Origin: Humulus lupulus
Lineage: Eukaryota > Streptophyta > Magnoliopsida > Rosales > Cannabaceae
Direction of reading: 5' to 3'
DNA: 64,000 nt
Assembly (NCBI RefSeq): GCF_963169125.1
Contig: NC_084794.1
Coordinates: 114,738,358 to 114,802,357 of the forward strand
Of this stretch, positions 23,569 to 35,000 are shown piece by piece. Position numbers and translations under genes: made by a program. How positions within the stretch are numbered: the stretch's first letter is position 1; every line of letters starts with the position of its first letter. The notes beneath the pieces were generated by a model. The model worked only from the letters and a program-made list of their open reading frames with translations, was not told the DNA's origin and did not search any database.

Positions 23569-23646
23569 GTAGGATCATTATTTTCTTTCTTTATAAATTG
23601 TTTTTGAAACATTATTTTTGTGAACTAACTCCTTTTTTTTTCATAG
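23569..23646 (+). other. Candidate intron of the antisense ORF (78 bp)
   Basis: Donor GGTAGGATC and acceptor TTTTTTTTTCATAG flank a T-rich body. The exon resumes EEMEQPGAPDL. It is the clearest intron signal of the unit. Confidence 0.5.
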
Positions 23647-24688
23647 GCGAAGAGATGGAACAACCAGGAGCTCCCGACCTACGAACTGCTTTCCAAGCTA
23701 AGAAAACCGGTGTGGGCCCCGTCGTGAAGACGCTCAGGGTGGCGAAGAAGACCACCCCCGCCAAGAATAAGGACACGTGCTTGACTTAGGAGCCAGCTCC
23801 AGTGGCTAATGTCATTGTTGGGCTGCTTCCTCCTCCCCCACCTCGATTCATGCCTCCTCCTCCCCAAGTTATTCAAGCCGAGGCCCCCACAGTTTGAGTA
23901 CCAGTTGATCCTCAGGACCTGGAGAAGATCCCTGAGGCCTTCTGGATATCATATATGAGACTGCAACTCATATGGTGGGTCACGCTTATAAAAGTAGCTC
24001 GAGGGACCTGAGGACCATTGAGGAGCACAGTCCTGAGAACGTTCTTGAGTCTGCCATGGGGATGAATCTCACCATGAGTTCTTTTCCCATAATTGGTGGT
24101 GATTTTGTTATTCATTTTTTCTCATATTATATTTTTGACTTGTTCTGTTATTTATAGTCTGTCTTGGCCCAATACCGCATCATAGCTTGCGCTACGGCTA
24201 GAAATGACAAACTCTGAGTTGAGCTGGATGCTGCCAAGGAAAATGAGTAGGCCGCCAAAGACGCCTTGATAAATGCTCAGACGAATGAGCAGGCTGCCCA
24301 GGCTGCTCTCACCTCTTCCCAGGAGAGCTTGTAGGCCGCGAAGACTACGCTATCTGCCTCCCAAGCTCAGACCGCCAAGGCAAATCATCTTGCTGAACGT
24401 CTTCAGGTCGAGATTGGTGAGCTCAAGACAAAACTACTTAAGGCCAAAGCTAAGGCCAAGGAAGAAAATGTGGCATCTTCATCAGCCATGGAGGAGATGT
24501 TATACCATTGCTGGGCCTTCAACCAGGATGAAAACTTCTCATTTATGGAGCCCAGGTTGTGGGATTCGTACCTTGCTAAATTCAAGGCTCAGTTCCTACA
24601 AGAACCCTCAGAAACTGGTGAAGCTTCTAGAGCGGCGGAGGGAGATGGCGAGGAGGTCACTTCCATGGGGCGAGCTGATGGAGCCTAA

Positions 24689-25021
24689 TAATCTCTCTTT
24701 TTTTTGTTTCCTTTGTAATTATTTAACAATTTTTTGATATTAAAGAATTGCCTTCGGACTCAGTTCGAGGTTTTTTCTCCTCGTGTAATTTATTTGTTTT
24801 ATTTCAGCATATATCTATCTTTTGATCCACCTGTCTTTCCTTTATTATCTTCTTATGTTTTTGAATCCTTAGACTCTTGTACAATCAAGATTTTACGAAT
24901 TTACTTTTAGATCAAGATAAATTTTATCGAACTTGGTTATATCCAAGTTTTTTTTGCTTATTTGTATCGTACCTGTTAAGAATCAGGCCTTGAACCTGGT
25001 TATATCCAGGGTTTTTAATAA
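24689..25021. other. AT-rich spacer downstream of aORF
   Basis: No coding signal. It contains one partial copy of the 117-bp repeat (GAACCTGGTTATATCCAGGG, 24983-25021) just before the array, and may include the 3' UTR of the aORF transcript. Confidence 0.5.
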
Positions 25022-25575
25022 TTTAAACTTAGTTCGTGCTAGGTTTATTGATAACTCGAGCTTTAGCAAGCCCTTGAATAACCAATTTTCCCAACTTTCC
25101 AAGTTTTTTGACCTAGTTGCGTCCATGGGTTTAAATGATTTAAACTTAGTTCACACTAGGTTTATTGAACACCCAAGCTTTAAAAAGCCATTGAATAATC
25201 AATTTTTCCAAGCTTCTAAGTTTTGGACCTGGTTACGTCCAGGGTTATAAATGATTTAAACTTAGTTTGTGCTAGGTTTATTGAAAACTCGAGCTTCTAA
25301 AAAGCCGTTGAATAATCAATTTTTCCAAGCTTCTAAGTTTCAGACCTTGTTATGTCTAAGGTTTTAAATGATTTAAACTGAGTTCGCGCTAGGTTTATTG
25401 AAAACTCGAGCTTCTAAAAAGCCGTTGAATAATCAATTTTTTGAAGCTTCTAAGTTTCAGACCTGGTTACGTCCAGGGTTTTGAATGATTAAAACTTAGT
25501 TCGCGCTAGGTTTATTGAAAACTTGAGCTTCTAAAAAGTCGTTCAATAGTCAATTTTTCCAAGCTTCTAAGTTTT
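25022..25575. repeat. 117-bp tandem repeat array in element C (about 4.7 copies)
   Basis: Unit starts at 25022, 25139, 25255, 25372 and 25489 (TTTAAACTTAGTTCG...), spaced 117, 116, 117 and 117 bp. Units share TAGGTTTATTGAAAACTCGA and AATCAATTTTTCCAAGCTTC and end near ACGTCCAGGG. It sits between pol and the antisense ORF, where Tat elements are known to carry tandem repeats that can seed satellite DNA. From 25576 to 25794 nothing is recognisable. Confidence 0.9.
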
Positions 25576-25794
25576 TCTTTTATCGAGTAGGATTAATTTT
25601 GCCAACTTCGGGTTATGTGCCCCCAAGTAGCCAGAATGTATACACTTTCTTGGTTCTTCTACAAACATGAGAACATGAGCTAATACCACATTTAAAATAA
25701 AGTTATTTAATAATCCATCTATTATTTAATCAAATGGCTTTTATAAATAAGCCTTACATTGATGGTGGTACTACTGATAATACTTTTTCAAATG

Positions 25795-26840
25795 TAGGGC
25801 ATTCTAGGTTCGCGGGACTACTTCCCCATTCAGCTGAGCTATCTTGAAAGTTCCTTCACATAAAACCTTAACGATCTGATATGGTCCCTCCCAGTTCGGG
25901 CCTAATACACCATCCTTGGGATCCTCATTAGCTAGAAAGACCCTTCGGAGAACCAGGTCACCCAGTCCAAGTCTGCGCCTCTTAACTTTAGAATTAAAAT
26001 AGCGAGAGATTTTTGTTGATAATGGGCGAGCTATAGTTGCGATTCCTCTCATTTTTCTTCGATGAGATCGAGGGATGCGTTAAGTAATCCATTATTCTGT
26101 TCCTTATCAAACATTCTTTGCCTGTGAGTAGTTACCATTGATTTCATTGGAAGCATGGCCTCACTTCCGAAAGTCAGGGAAAAAGGAGTATGCCTCGTGG
26201 AGGTCCTGTGAGAAGTTCGGTAGGCCCAAAGTACTTGTGGGAGCTGCTCAGGCCATAGTCCTTTGGCTTCATCTAACCTCTTCTTCAGGCTTGCCTTAAG
26301 GGTTTTGTTTATAGCCTCGACCTGCCTATTGGCCAACGGATATGCTACTGAGGAGAAGCTCTTAGTGATACCATATTTTTCACAGAAGTCAGTGAAGAGA
26401 TCACTGTCAAACTATGTCCCATTGTCTGAAACAATATTTTTAGGAAGCCCAAACTGACATATAATACTCTTCACCATGAAGTCCAGGACTCTTTTTGAAG
26501 TGATGGTTGCCAGAGGCTCGACTTCTACCCACTTCATGAAATAGTCAATTGCCACCACCGCATAACGAACTCCCCCCTTTCCCATAGGCAGGGGGCCTAT
26601 TAGGTCGATTCCCCATACCGCAAATGGCCATGGGGATGAAATCATTGTTAGCTCAACCAGAGCAGCTCGGGCAATCATAGCAAAACGCTGGCATTTGTCG
26701 CACTTCTGAACATACGAGATTGAGTCTTTCGTTAAAGTGGGCCAAAAATAGCCCTGCCTCAATGTCTTCAGTGCTAGGTTTTTCCCCCCAGCTTTCTTTT
26801 GTGGTGGCAAGCCATGCCAAGGTATCGACATTAGAATTCT
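25795..26840 (-). pseudogene. Element C integrase
   Basis: N-terminal zinc-finger part ends SYVQKCDKCQRFA near 26700. The core reads WGIDLIGPLPMGKGG and then DYFMKWVEVEPL, with FGLPKNIVSDNGT carrying the second Asp near 26415. The third catalytic residue lies in the QVEAINKTLKASLKKRLDE segment near 26300. The C-terminal GPY/F region reads LGPNWEGPYQIVKVL (25880-25910). There is no chromodomain, as expected for Tat. A stop and frameshifts near 26050, 26400 and 26840 separate the three readable pieces. Confidence 0.85.
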
Positions 26841-27660
26841 GCTTGCGGGGGTATCTATTCAACAGAATTGTACTCAAATTCAGACAATTATCCCTTTACC
26901 TTAGCTAGGTAGGCCGCCATCTTGGTACCTCGAGCTTGATATTCTCCCAATACCTGATTGACCATGAGCTGAGAATCACTATAGCAATGGATAGATTTTG
27001 CTTTGAGCTCCTTTACCACTCTCAGCCCTGCTAGTAAGGCCTCATATTCGGCTTCATTGTTGGATGCCTCGAATTTGAATCTCAGAGCTGTGTGAAATCA
27101 ATGCCCTTTTTGTGAGATTAAGATTGTCCCAGCTCTCGATCTGTTCTCGTTTGATGACCAATCCATGAAAATTTTCCATAACTCCTGCACTGGATCCTTC
27201 AAGAGCTCCTCTTCAAATCTAGTGCATTCAGCCATAAAATCAGTAAGGGCCTCACTTTTGATTGAGGTCCATGGTATGTACAATATCTCAAGCTAGCTAA
27301 GTTTGATAACCCATTTTAACAGACGTCCCGACATTTCAGGTTTTTGCAAAACCTGCCTTAAAGGTTGGTCGGTCATGACGTTGATTGAATGGGACTAGAA
27401 ATATGGCCGGAGCGTCCTGGAAGCCAATATCAGACAAAATGCCAGTTTTTCTATCAGTGGGTATCGTGACTCGGTTCCAAGAAGTCTCTTGCTTATATAA
27501 TATAATGGTCTTTGAGCACGGTCTTCTTCACGAACTAACACGGGACTGACTGCATTCTTTGTCACGACCAGACAAAAGAATAAAGGTTCTCCAGACATAG
27601 GCTTAGATAACACTGGGGGCTCGGCCAGGTGCATTTTTAGGTCGAGGAACGCTTGTTCGC
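26841..27660 (-). pseudogene. Element C dual RNase H
   Basis: The first RNase H is readable at 27395-27634 (RAQRPLYYISKRLLGTESRY, in the order of the Ty3/gypsy-type domain). A second begins at 27098-27283 with ELWKIFMDWSSNENRSRAG (usual FVDGSSN, so Gly to Trp at the start of the first catalytic strand; the Asp is kept) and continues toward 26900 (EASNNEAEYEALLAGL-type reading near 27040). Two consecutive RNase H domains between RT and integrase are diagnostic of the Tat lineage. Confidence 0.75.
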
Positions 27661-28440
27661 ACTCCTCAGTCCACTCAAATTTTTTGTTTCCTCTGAGAAA
27701 GATGTAGAATGGCAGACACTTGTTAGTGGATCTTCAAATGAAACGATTCAAAGCTGCCACCCTTCCAGTCAGGCTTTGAACTTCTTTACGTGACCTAGGT
27801 GAGGGAATTTCTAACAACAGTTTGATTTTCTCAGGATTCGCCTCTATCCCCCTTGTGTTGACTATGAATCCCAGAAATTTTCCAAATGCCACTCCAAAAG
27901 TGCACTTCTGAGGATTCAGCTTCATGTCATACCTCCTTAATATTCCAAAACATTCTTCTAGATCAGACACATGGTTATTGGTAGTCTTTGATTTGACAAG
28001 CATATCATCGACATGCACTTCATATTTCTCCCAATGTTATTAACGAACATCTTGTTGACCAAACTTTGATATGTAGCCCCAGCATTCTTCAACCCGAAGG
28101 GCATAACTTTATAAATATATACGTTATGTTCGGTCATGAAGCTAGTATGTTTCTGATTCGCAAGGTTCATAGCGATCTGGTTATATCTGGAATACACGTC
28201 CATGAAGGACATGAGCTCATGACTTACCGTGGTATCTACCAAATGATCAATCCTTGGTAGTTGGAAACAATCATTGGGACAAGCTTTATTCAGATTAGAG
28301 AAGTCGATACAGGTCCGCCATTTCCCATTTGACTTCGAGACCAACACGGGATTGGCGACCCAGATTGGGTATTTTGCCTTACGAATAAACCTGCATTTTA
28401 ATAGTCGAGCTACTTCTTCTTCAAGAGCTTCAGCTTAGAC
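27661..28440 (-). pseudogene. Element C reverse transcriptase
   Basis: Continuous stretches read SNGKWRTCIDFSNLNKACPN, then SFMDVYSRYNQIAMN (normally DAYSGYNQI) and YKVMPFGLKNAGATYQ at 27958-28347, and MHVDDMLVKSKTTNNHVSDL with LNPQKCTFGV and GFIVNTRGIEANPEKI at 27734-28018. The catalytic box HVDDM keeps both Asp (usual form YVDDM). A frameshift splits the domain near 28000. Confidence 0.88.
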
Positions 28441-29300
28441 TGTTCCCAAGCGTCTTCGTTTTTGGGATTTTTTAGGCACGTTCTTGTCCAAAATTAAGGT
28501 GTCCATGATTACATTCGGACTTATTCCCACCATATCTTCATGTGACCAAGCGAAAACGTTCAGATTCTCCTATAAGAAATCGACTAACTCCTTCTTCCTT
28601 TTATTGTCAAGATTCTTCCCAATCTATACGACTCTTGAAGCCTCTTTGGGGTCAATGTTTACTTCCTCGAGCTCCTCTATGGCTTGGAGTTTTGACCTGT
28701 CTTTGCCTATCCATGGGTCAATATCATTGCATTGGGCGACGTCACTTTCCTCTTTTCGCTGAGGTTCTTCCGTCTCACAAGTAGCTTCTACTTCTTGGGA
28801 CTCCTCACCTTTGTCATTTATGACCATTGCTTGCTACTCAGGTTATGATTTTTCCTTCATAGAAATGCTATAGCATTCTCTGGCAGTGAGCTGATCACCT
28901 TTGATGGTGCATATTCTCGTGGCTGAGGGGAATTTTATTACTAGGTGGCAGATAGAGGTTATGGCTTCAAACTCCATCAGCGTAGGTCGACCCAAAGTTG
29001 CATTGTACGCAGCTAGACAATCGATTACTACCAACTCAAGTAACTTGGAAACAGTTCGCGAGTCTTCTCCCAATGTCACCACCATTCCGATCATCCCGAT
29101 GGCTGCTGACCCTTCACTAGAAAATCCGTACAGAGTCATTGAGGTTGCCTTCAAATCAGTTCCAACCAACCCCATTTTTTCCAAGGTGAACCTGAAAAGT
29201 AGATTCACAGAACTTCCATTATCTACTAGTGTTCTCCATACCCTCTAGTTGGCGAGTTGAACGGTTATGACCAACAGATCGTTATGTGGGAATTGGACAT
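28441..29300 (-). pseudogene. Element C protease and protease-RT linker
   Basis: The protease C-terminal half (28843-29208) reads NLLFRFTLEKMGL, IDCLAAYNATLGRPTLMEFE and LTARECYSIS, the LGRP...ARECY signature of Tat-type proteases. The active-site triad just upstream reads VDNGSS-like, DNG replacing the usual DTG/DSG. The linker (28624-28827) contains NDIDPWIGKDR and IEELEEVNIDPKEASRVV, a conserved Tat segment before RT. Confidence 0.75.
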
Positions 29301-29499
29301 GGCTAGCATCCACTTCTATGAAAATGATTGGTTGCTTTTCCAATCATTACTGTTTCGATAACCGCTGGTCAAGGACGAACTCCATCCCGCTATGGGACTT
29401 TAGTTCGTTAATGTACCTCTTCTAGGCCCCGCTGCTCGTGCCTACCAAATGAGGTCCTCCTAAAATGGTGGTTATATCCCTCATTCTATCGGAGGAGGG

Positions 29500-31666
29500 T
29501 CGACCTGATTTGTTTGAGCTCCAGTTTGACTTACTGCAGCTTTGGGAACTAATTGAGGGTTTGGTCCAATAGGCTGATTAGGGACAACTCAATTTCGGGC
29601 GTACTGGGCCAATGTCCGGCTCTGATGAGAGTTTCACTCCCATCCTTCAGGTGTGGACAATCATCAGTGTTATGACCGATATCGTTATGGAATTGACAAA
29701 ACTTTGAAGAATCCCTCTTCGCCTCTGGTTCTTCAACGATTCTGGCTTTTTCCATGGAAGGCGAGTAGCATTTTCGAGGAAGATGTGCTCTCTGGTGTCC
29801 GTTAGGTCGGTATAAGTAGCGTAAACAGGTTTGAACTTCTCCACAGACTTGTTTTTCTTCATCCCGCTCTGGCCGCCCTTGCCATTTCCCTTCATTTTGT
29901 TATTTCCCCCTTGGTTAATCTGGGTAATGGTTTAAATTGTAGCTGTACCACCCGTTATCGCTCCAATGGGTTAGATATGGGTCTGACTGGTTCCCGCGAT
30001 GGAAGCTCGTGCCTCCTCTAGCTTAATCCACTCTTGAGCTCGGGCCAAGAATTCATCCACACTCTTAACTCCTTTTCTTTGGAGTTCTTGCCACAGGTCA
30101 CCCCTGATGAGAATTCCTGTCCTCAGTGCCATTAGCATAGAGCTGTCATCAACATCCCTAGCTCGTGCAGCGAAATTGGCGAATCTACTTAGATATGCCT
30201 TCAATGTCTTGCCAGGTTGTTGCTTTACATTTTCCAATGAATCAGTATCAACCCGAGCTGCATGTGAAGCTCAGAATGCTTTTTTGAAATCAGAGGAAAA
30301 CTTCTTCCACGAGCTTATGGAATGCCTCTTATATTGCTTGAACCACTGCCTGGCTGGCCCGACCAGAGTTGCAGGGAATAAAATACACCTTAGATCGAGG
30401 CCGACATTGTGAGCCATCATCATGGTGTTAAACATTCCAAGGTGATCTGACGGATCTCCATCTCCATCAAATTTTGACAAGTGTGACATTCTAAAGCCTA
30501 CCAGATATGTGGCCACCGCAATATTTGGAGTGAAAGGCTCGAGCTCGTCTTTTGAGTCACAATCGTCTTTTTCTTTTCTAGATAAAAGCCTTTTCATTTG
30601 CTCTTCCATAAAAGCTAGTCTTTCAAGAGTTTGGCCCCTAGTCCTTAGGTTACCTGGGGGCTGCACAACAGCTCCCATCCTATCGTATGCATTTGATGGG
30701 TTATTATCCCTCCAAGCTCAAGCTTAGTTTTGTGGGGCATTCCCATTATTGCGTACTATGGTCTGACCTCCCTCTTGTCGAGTATAGCTAATATCTTCAT
30801 TCCAAGTTGGATTTCTTCTCTACGAATTCAAACGATTGCGCAAATCAGGTTGTGGATTGTATCGAGGGCTCTGTGCTGAACTCAACTGATTTCTTAGGTT
30901 ACCCTCGAACCTATCACTACGATGACTTTCAGTCCAGTAACTCTCGTTTGCGAAACTTACAGCTCGCGGTTGTGACCGAGGATCTGGATTTTTGACATGT
31001 GTTCATGGGACATATGTATTGGCAGATAGGGGGATTCCTCCTACTATCTCCATAAGCTGGAATGTCCCATTGAGAAGGAGGTGGTGTCAGAAGTCTTATA
31101 GGCGATGAGGGTGCCTTATCGGTGAGGCTATCCTCGTTCCATCAGGGCGGACTAAATTATCTCGCCTATGTTCTACTCCAATGTCTCTAGTTCACTGTGC
31201 CTGGCAATCCTATTGTGACGTAGGAGGGTTGGTTGGAACATTTGGTCTCTATGAGCCTATCCCAGCCCCTCCTCGTGGATTGCCATGGGCATTCCTAGGG
31301 ACCTGTGACCGATTGACTTGGTTTGGATCTATTATTCTTGTGGGACTTGTGAGACCCACTTTGCCTCTTTTCAACATTAACGTCGGTTCCAAGAGGGGGT
31401 AATCGGGCCAGAAACTCCTCAATCTTCCTATTTACCTTAGCGAGATGGCTTCTCAATTGTATATTTTCCAACTCAACGGCTATTAGGTAGTTTGGATTTG
31501 GATTCAGCGGCAATGACGTCGAACTCTCAAGGTCACCATGACCTGCCGGTTATTTTACCGGACGTTGCTGAATCTTAGGGCCACGTTCATTCGGAACAGT
31601 AGTATAATGGGCTTCCTACCCACCAGGCTGTTCTATCTCATTATCATGCATTGAGCGAGTGAGAAA
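29500..31666 (-). pseudogene. Element C gag
   Basis: The start MFLTRSMHDNE is at 31666, immediately next to the LTR fragment. A basic coiled region follows (LENIQLRSHLAKVNRKIEEF, 31295-31513). The capsid domain (30271-30678) reads LSKFDGDGDPSDHLGMFNT and LFPATLVGPARQWFKQYKR, continuing KQQPGKTLKAYLSRFANFA (29971-30237). A CX2HX4HX4C knuckle, CQFHNDIGHNTDDC, lies near 29670-29710. Length and layout match Tat gag; several stops and frameshifts are present. Confidence 0.85.
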
Positions 31667-31678
31667 CATGATGAGAAT

Positions 31679-32085
31679 CCCCTTTCTTGTCCAATATTCC
31701 CAGTATTTATAGGGAGATTCCATGGACAGGTTTGGGTAATCACGTGAGTCAATCACGTATTTACATAATAATTACATTTAATACAAATAATTCCTATTTA
31801 TATTGGGATATGATTTGATAACAGGTTCCTGCTATCTCGGATAATAATTATGACAGCCTGGTCATAAATAAACGTATAAAGGGATCCCCAAGTATGCTAT
31901 ATACTAGAATTACCACGATTTGGATATCTCCTCCAAGCTCGTGCTTTGACAGCTATTTAATATTCCGAGATCGCGCTTCACAACCATTGCACCCTTAGTT
32001 CGGGATAAACTCAGGACGACTATATACACGTATGCCCACTATGAATCTAAAATTGTCCATGTGGATAACAAGCACATATTATTCC
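31679..32085 (-). repeat. 5' LTR of element C, truncated at both ends
   Basis: It matches 19355-19795 of the 3' LTR almost base for base (for example TATTGGGATATGATTTGATA). On the left it meets the gag start only 13 bp away, so the LTR 3' end, PBS and leader are deleted. On the right it stops at ATTCC, directly followed by LTR D; the 3' LTR counterpart continues CCTCAGTTATC. Confidence 0.8.
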
Positions 32086-35000
32086 TATAACGACTCGGAT
32101 TTTCATGACTCGATAATGCGGAAATATAAACGTTTTTATTTAACAAAAGTCTCAAAAACCCGTATAAAAAAACTTTTTAAAAAGTCGTATGGCCACATTT
32201 AACATTTAATTCAGACATAGTTTATGAAGAGTAGAGTGAGCCCACTTTATGAAAATAACACAATATTTCCAAAAAAAAAAAAAATGACCTCCAAAAATGT
32301 CGATCCACATGTACATTCACAAGGTAGACTCCAGCGCTCACGACTCTGCCTTGCCCTTATTCTTACCTACAACAGGAAACAACTAGGTAAGCGAAAACGC
32401 TTAGTAAGTTCAACTTTAAAACAAAAGCATGTAGAGAAGACAGGTGGTCACTGACCAAGTTACTGACCGCAGATAACAATAGCTCACAAAAATTAGGGTT
32501 CCAAATCCATCTAGACCCTACACAATCAATTTTAAGAACAGTAAAGTGTCCTGGCAAACTTATGGTTATGCCTGATAACCAATGGAAAACTATTTCATAT
32601 AAATAAATCCCTGCACTTAGAAAATCCCAGAGCAAGCAGATATAATATATCACAATATAATTCGAGACCAACGCTCGACAATTTCCAACAATTCGAGCGT
32701 ATCACACCCTCCAACATAAATGCTAATCTGTAAGAGAGAACTGAGTCTCAACACTAAGATCTAGCCAATAAATATCCCCATCAAGGGTAACTATTGAGTT
32801 ACCTAGGGCATCGCTACTTATCCAAGAGTAAATCCCTCACAAGGGTAACCATCAAGTTCCTAGGGCATTGTTACTATTCAAGAGTGTAATCAAAGTTACC
32901 TAGGGCATTGCTACTATTCAAGAAGGCATTGCTACTTCTATGTTAATCAGTGGTGCTAGTGAGCAGTTGCCCCTAGGGTGTTCAGCCTCATTCAAACTTG
33001 GCAACCGCTAGAATCTCTAGGCATTCTCACTGAATGGCCAATATTCACGGTTACTATCTGGGAATAACTTATTAGAGTACTTGCTCAGGTTCTGACCGTT
33101 CACTGATTAAGTAAGCATGAGAGCCCCTAGGTCCCATTTGTTTTTGCACCTCTAGGTTTAAACCAGCAATCCTCACCTCTTGGCCACTCGTCGCAGTAGT
33201 GAACCGGACATTATAAAATCAGGCAGTGTGACGGGGATCAACCATCTAGAATATGACGGATATCTACCGGTCATATTTTCTAAATCAGCACCCACTAGAC
33301 TAACGTCTCTATGAAAAATTTCTACGATAGTGTATATATGTGCATTTGTCTCTAAACTAACATACAATACAATAGTTGTTTCATGTTGTAGCCATACAAT
33401 AGAAGTTGACTTACTTGGAGTCATTTGCTCTCAGCAATATTTCACCCTCCAATGTATAGTCCAGTTATGCTTAGCAAATACTATAATTATACTTACAGTA
33501 TACTCAGATTAATTATGGCACTTCATAATTCATTATTAGTATTTTGGGCAGTTTGGTCATTTTGAAAATCATTTGTAAGGATTAACGATCCTTATTTGGT
33601 TTTAAACCCGTTCAAGAAATTCATACTAAAAAATTTGAGACTAAACCCTAAGTCTCGGGGAGACCTATCCTATGGTCTCGATACTTAGGCTTAGGTATCG
33701 CAATAGTCTTTTCCCAAAATCCGCTAAAAATCTTATTATTTAAAAGTATCGCTGTTAACCCGTACTTTCAACAATTCGGTTCAATATATAGAATATTTTA
33801 GCCGGTATTATATCCAGAAAGTACTAATTAAATTCCTCAATTATTTTTCAAGAAAATAACATCTTAATTTTATTTTTATTTTTCTTAAAGTTCTAATCTC
33901 TAAAAACGGTTTTAAGAAAATCGCCTAATTTTAACTTAATTAGGAGAAACTGTTAATGATTTCTTATCTTAACTAGTTAATTCTCCTAAGTCAATTAATC
34001 AAGTTTGCTTACTAGAAAAATAATTTACTTAATTATTTTCTCAAAATATAGGGCTGTTAAACCCTCTTTTAATTTATCAACTTAATAATAAATTAAATCT
34101 TTTATTTTTAAAAAGAATAAAAATTCTTCAATAAAAATAATTCTCACTAATATCAAAGTAGTATTTTAGGTCAAAATATTTTTAAGACTTACCAAGTTTT
34201 TATCTTGCAATATGCAAAAATGTACTTTTTATCTCAAGTTCCCAAATCTCATTTTTACACTAAGTGTGAAAACCTCATTTTCCCCATTTTTAACTACATA
34301 CTTTGTTAGGTCATAACTTAAAATTTCCTTACTCAATTGTTACCAAAATTTCCCAATTTAATATTTGGTATGCCTTTTAGGTCTTTGTAAAATCTTAGGT
34401 CAAAAGGAGCATTTTGGATTGGTGAAAATATTTTCCAAACATTGAGGTAAAAATGACCTTATTTTCAAGTCCTTATTTTCTCCAAACTTTGGCACTTAAT
34501 AACTCTCAAACCGTTCATTTTTTTGTTACCAAATTTTACAGTGGAATACTAGGTTATGTCAAGAATGTCCACCAAATTTTAGAAAAAACTGGGTTCATTT
34601 GACCTATACAGTGGCTGTCCAAACTTGGTCCCGAATTTAAGAATACGAAAAAAAAACAGTTTTTTTACCTAAACTTTGAAATAGCATAACTCACTCATTT
34701 CTAAATGTGTTTTTAGTGTTTCAAACCTCAAATTTATATACTCCATCTGAACAACATCACAGTACAATTTATTTTTACAAAATCAGTATACAGTGGATGC
34801 TTGACCCCCTTGGAAGTCACGGCTCAAAACTTGTATTTTTTTTTTTTTTTATGGTTTTCAACAAAACCCTTAGGGATTTTGGTCCCTATTTTTAAAAATC
34901 AACACACAAGCATCATAAATTTTTTAAAGAAATTACCATAGCCTTATTACATCACCAATAAGAAACTTTAAGCATTAAATATACAAAATAATGCTTAAAA

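Larger units (their letters stand above)
20843..24688 (+). pseudogene. Tat-lineage antisense ORF (aORF) protein, broken
   Basis: Plus-strand gene-like unit opposite to gag/pol of element C. It starts MAPQKKNTPKKNASSSS, then VIDPNAYFEAERIVSKI; after solo LTR J, DDYAAWSDEHMKVDAFLSLD and YVKLAPFQLPLNSYRLMAG, WEVPNLTDILYFF and FYYLMQFPN; then KKLSNLPLGKKDYRQVV. A coiled-coil rich in Ala/Gln follows (24170-24470), with a C-terminal CWAFNQDENFSFMEPRLWDS and stop at 24686-24688. Likely introns: 22672 GTAAGT to about 22750-22790; 23569 GTAGGA to CATAG at 23646; and a third ending TTTATAG near 24157. This architecture is that of the antisense ORFs reported in plant Tat elements, of unknown function. 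Several in-frame stops (for example after SSSSSH) and a frameshift near 21080 make it a pseudogene. Confidence 0.7.
19153..32085 (-). mobile_element. Element C: Tat-lineage Ty3/gypsy with antisense extra ORF
   Basis: Minus-strand order (right to left): 5' LTR fragment (31679-32085), gag (29500-31666), protease and linker, RT, RNase H, second archaeal-type RNase H, integrase (25795-29300), a spacer with 117-bp tandem repeats, an antisense extra ORF (20843-24688), polypurine tract and 3' LTR (19153-19869). Dual RNase H, a long 3' spacer with tandem repeats and an antisense ORF are hallmarks described for the Tat lineage. The element is broken by stops and by solo LTR J. Its 5' LTR is cut at 32085 by LTR D. 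Confidence 0.82.

Noticed and set aside
24273..24737. 154-codon Arg/Leu-rich plus-strand ORF
   Set aside because: It is an out-of-frame reading of the aORF coiled coil; the correct frame gives Ala/Gln heptads and the conserved C-terminal motif.
25022..25575. Regular repeats that might suggest a CRISPR array
   Set aside because: Whole 117-bp units repeat head to tail without unique spacers, in a plant retrotransposon.
31181..31402. 73-codon plus-strand ORF
   Set aside because: It is antisense to the N-terminal gag of element C, which reads as a coiled basic protein on the minus strand.
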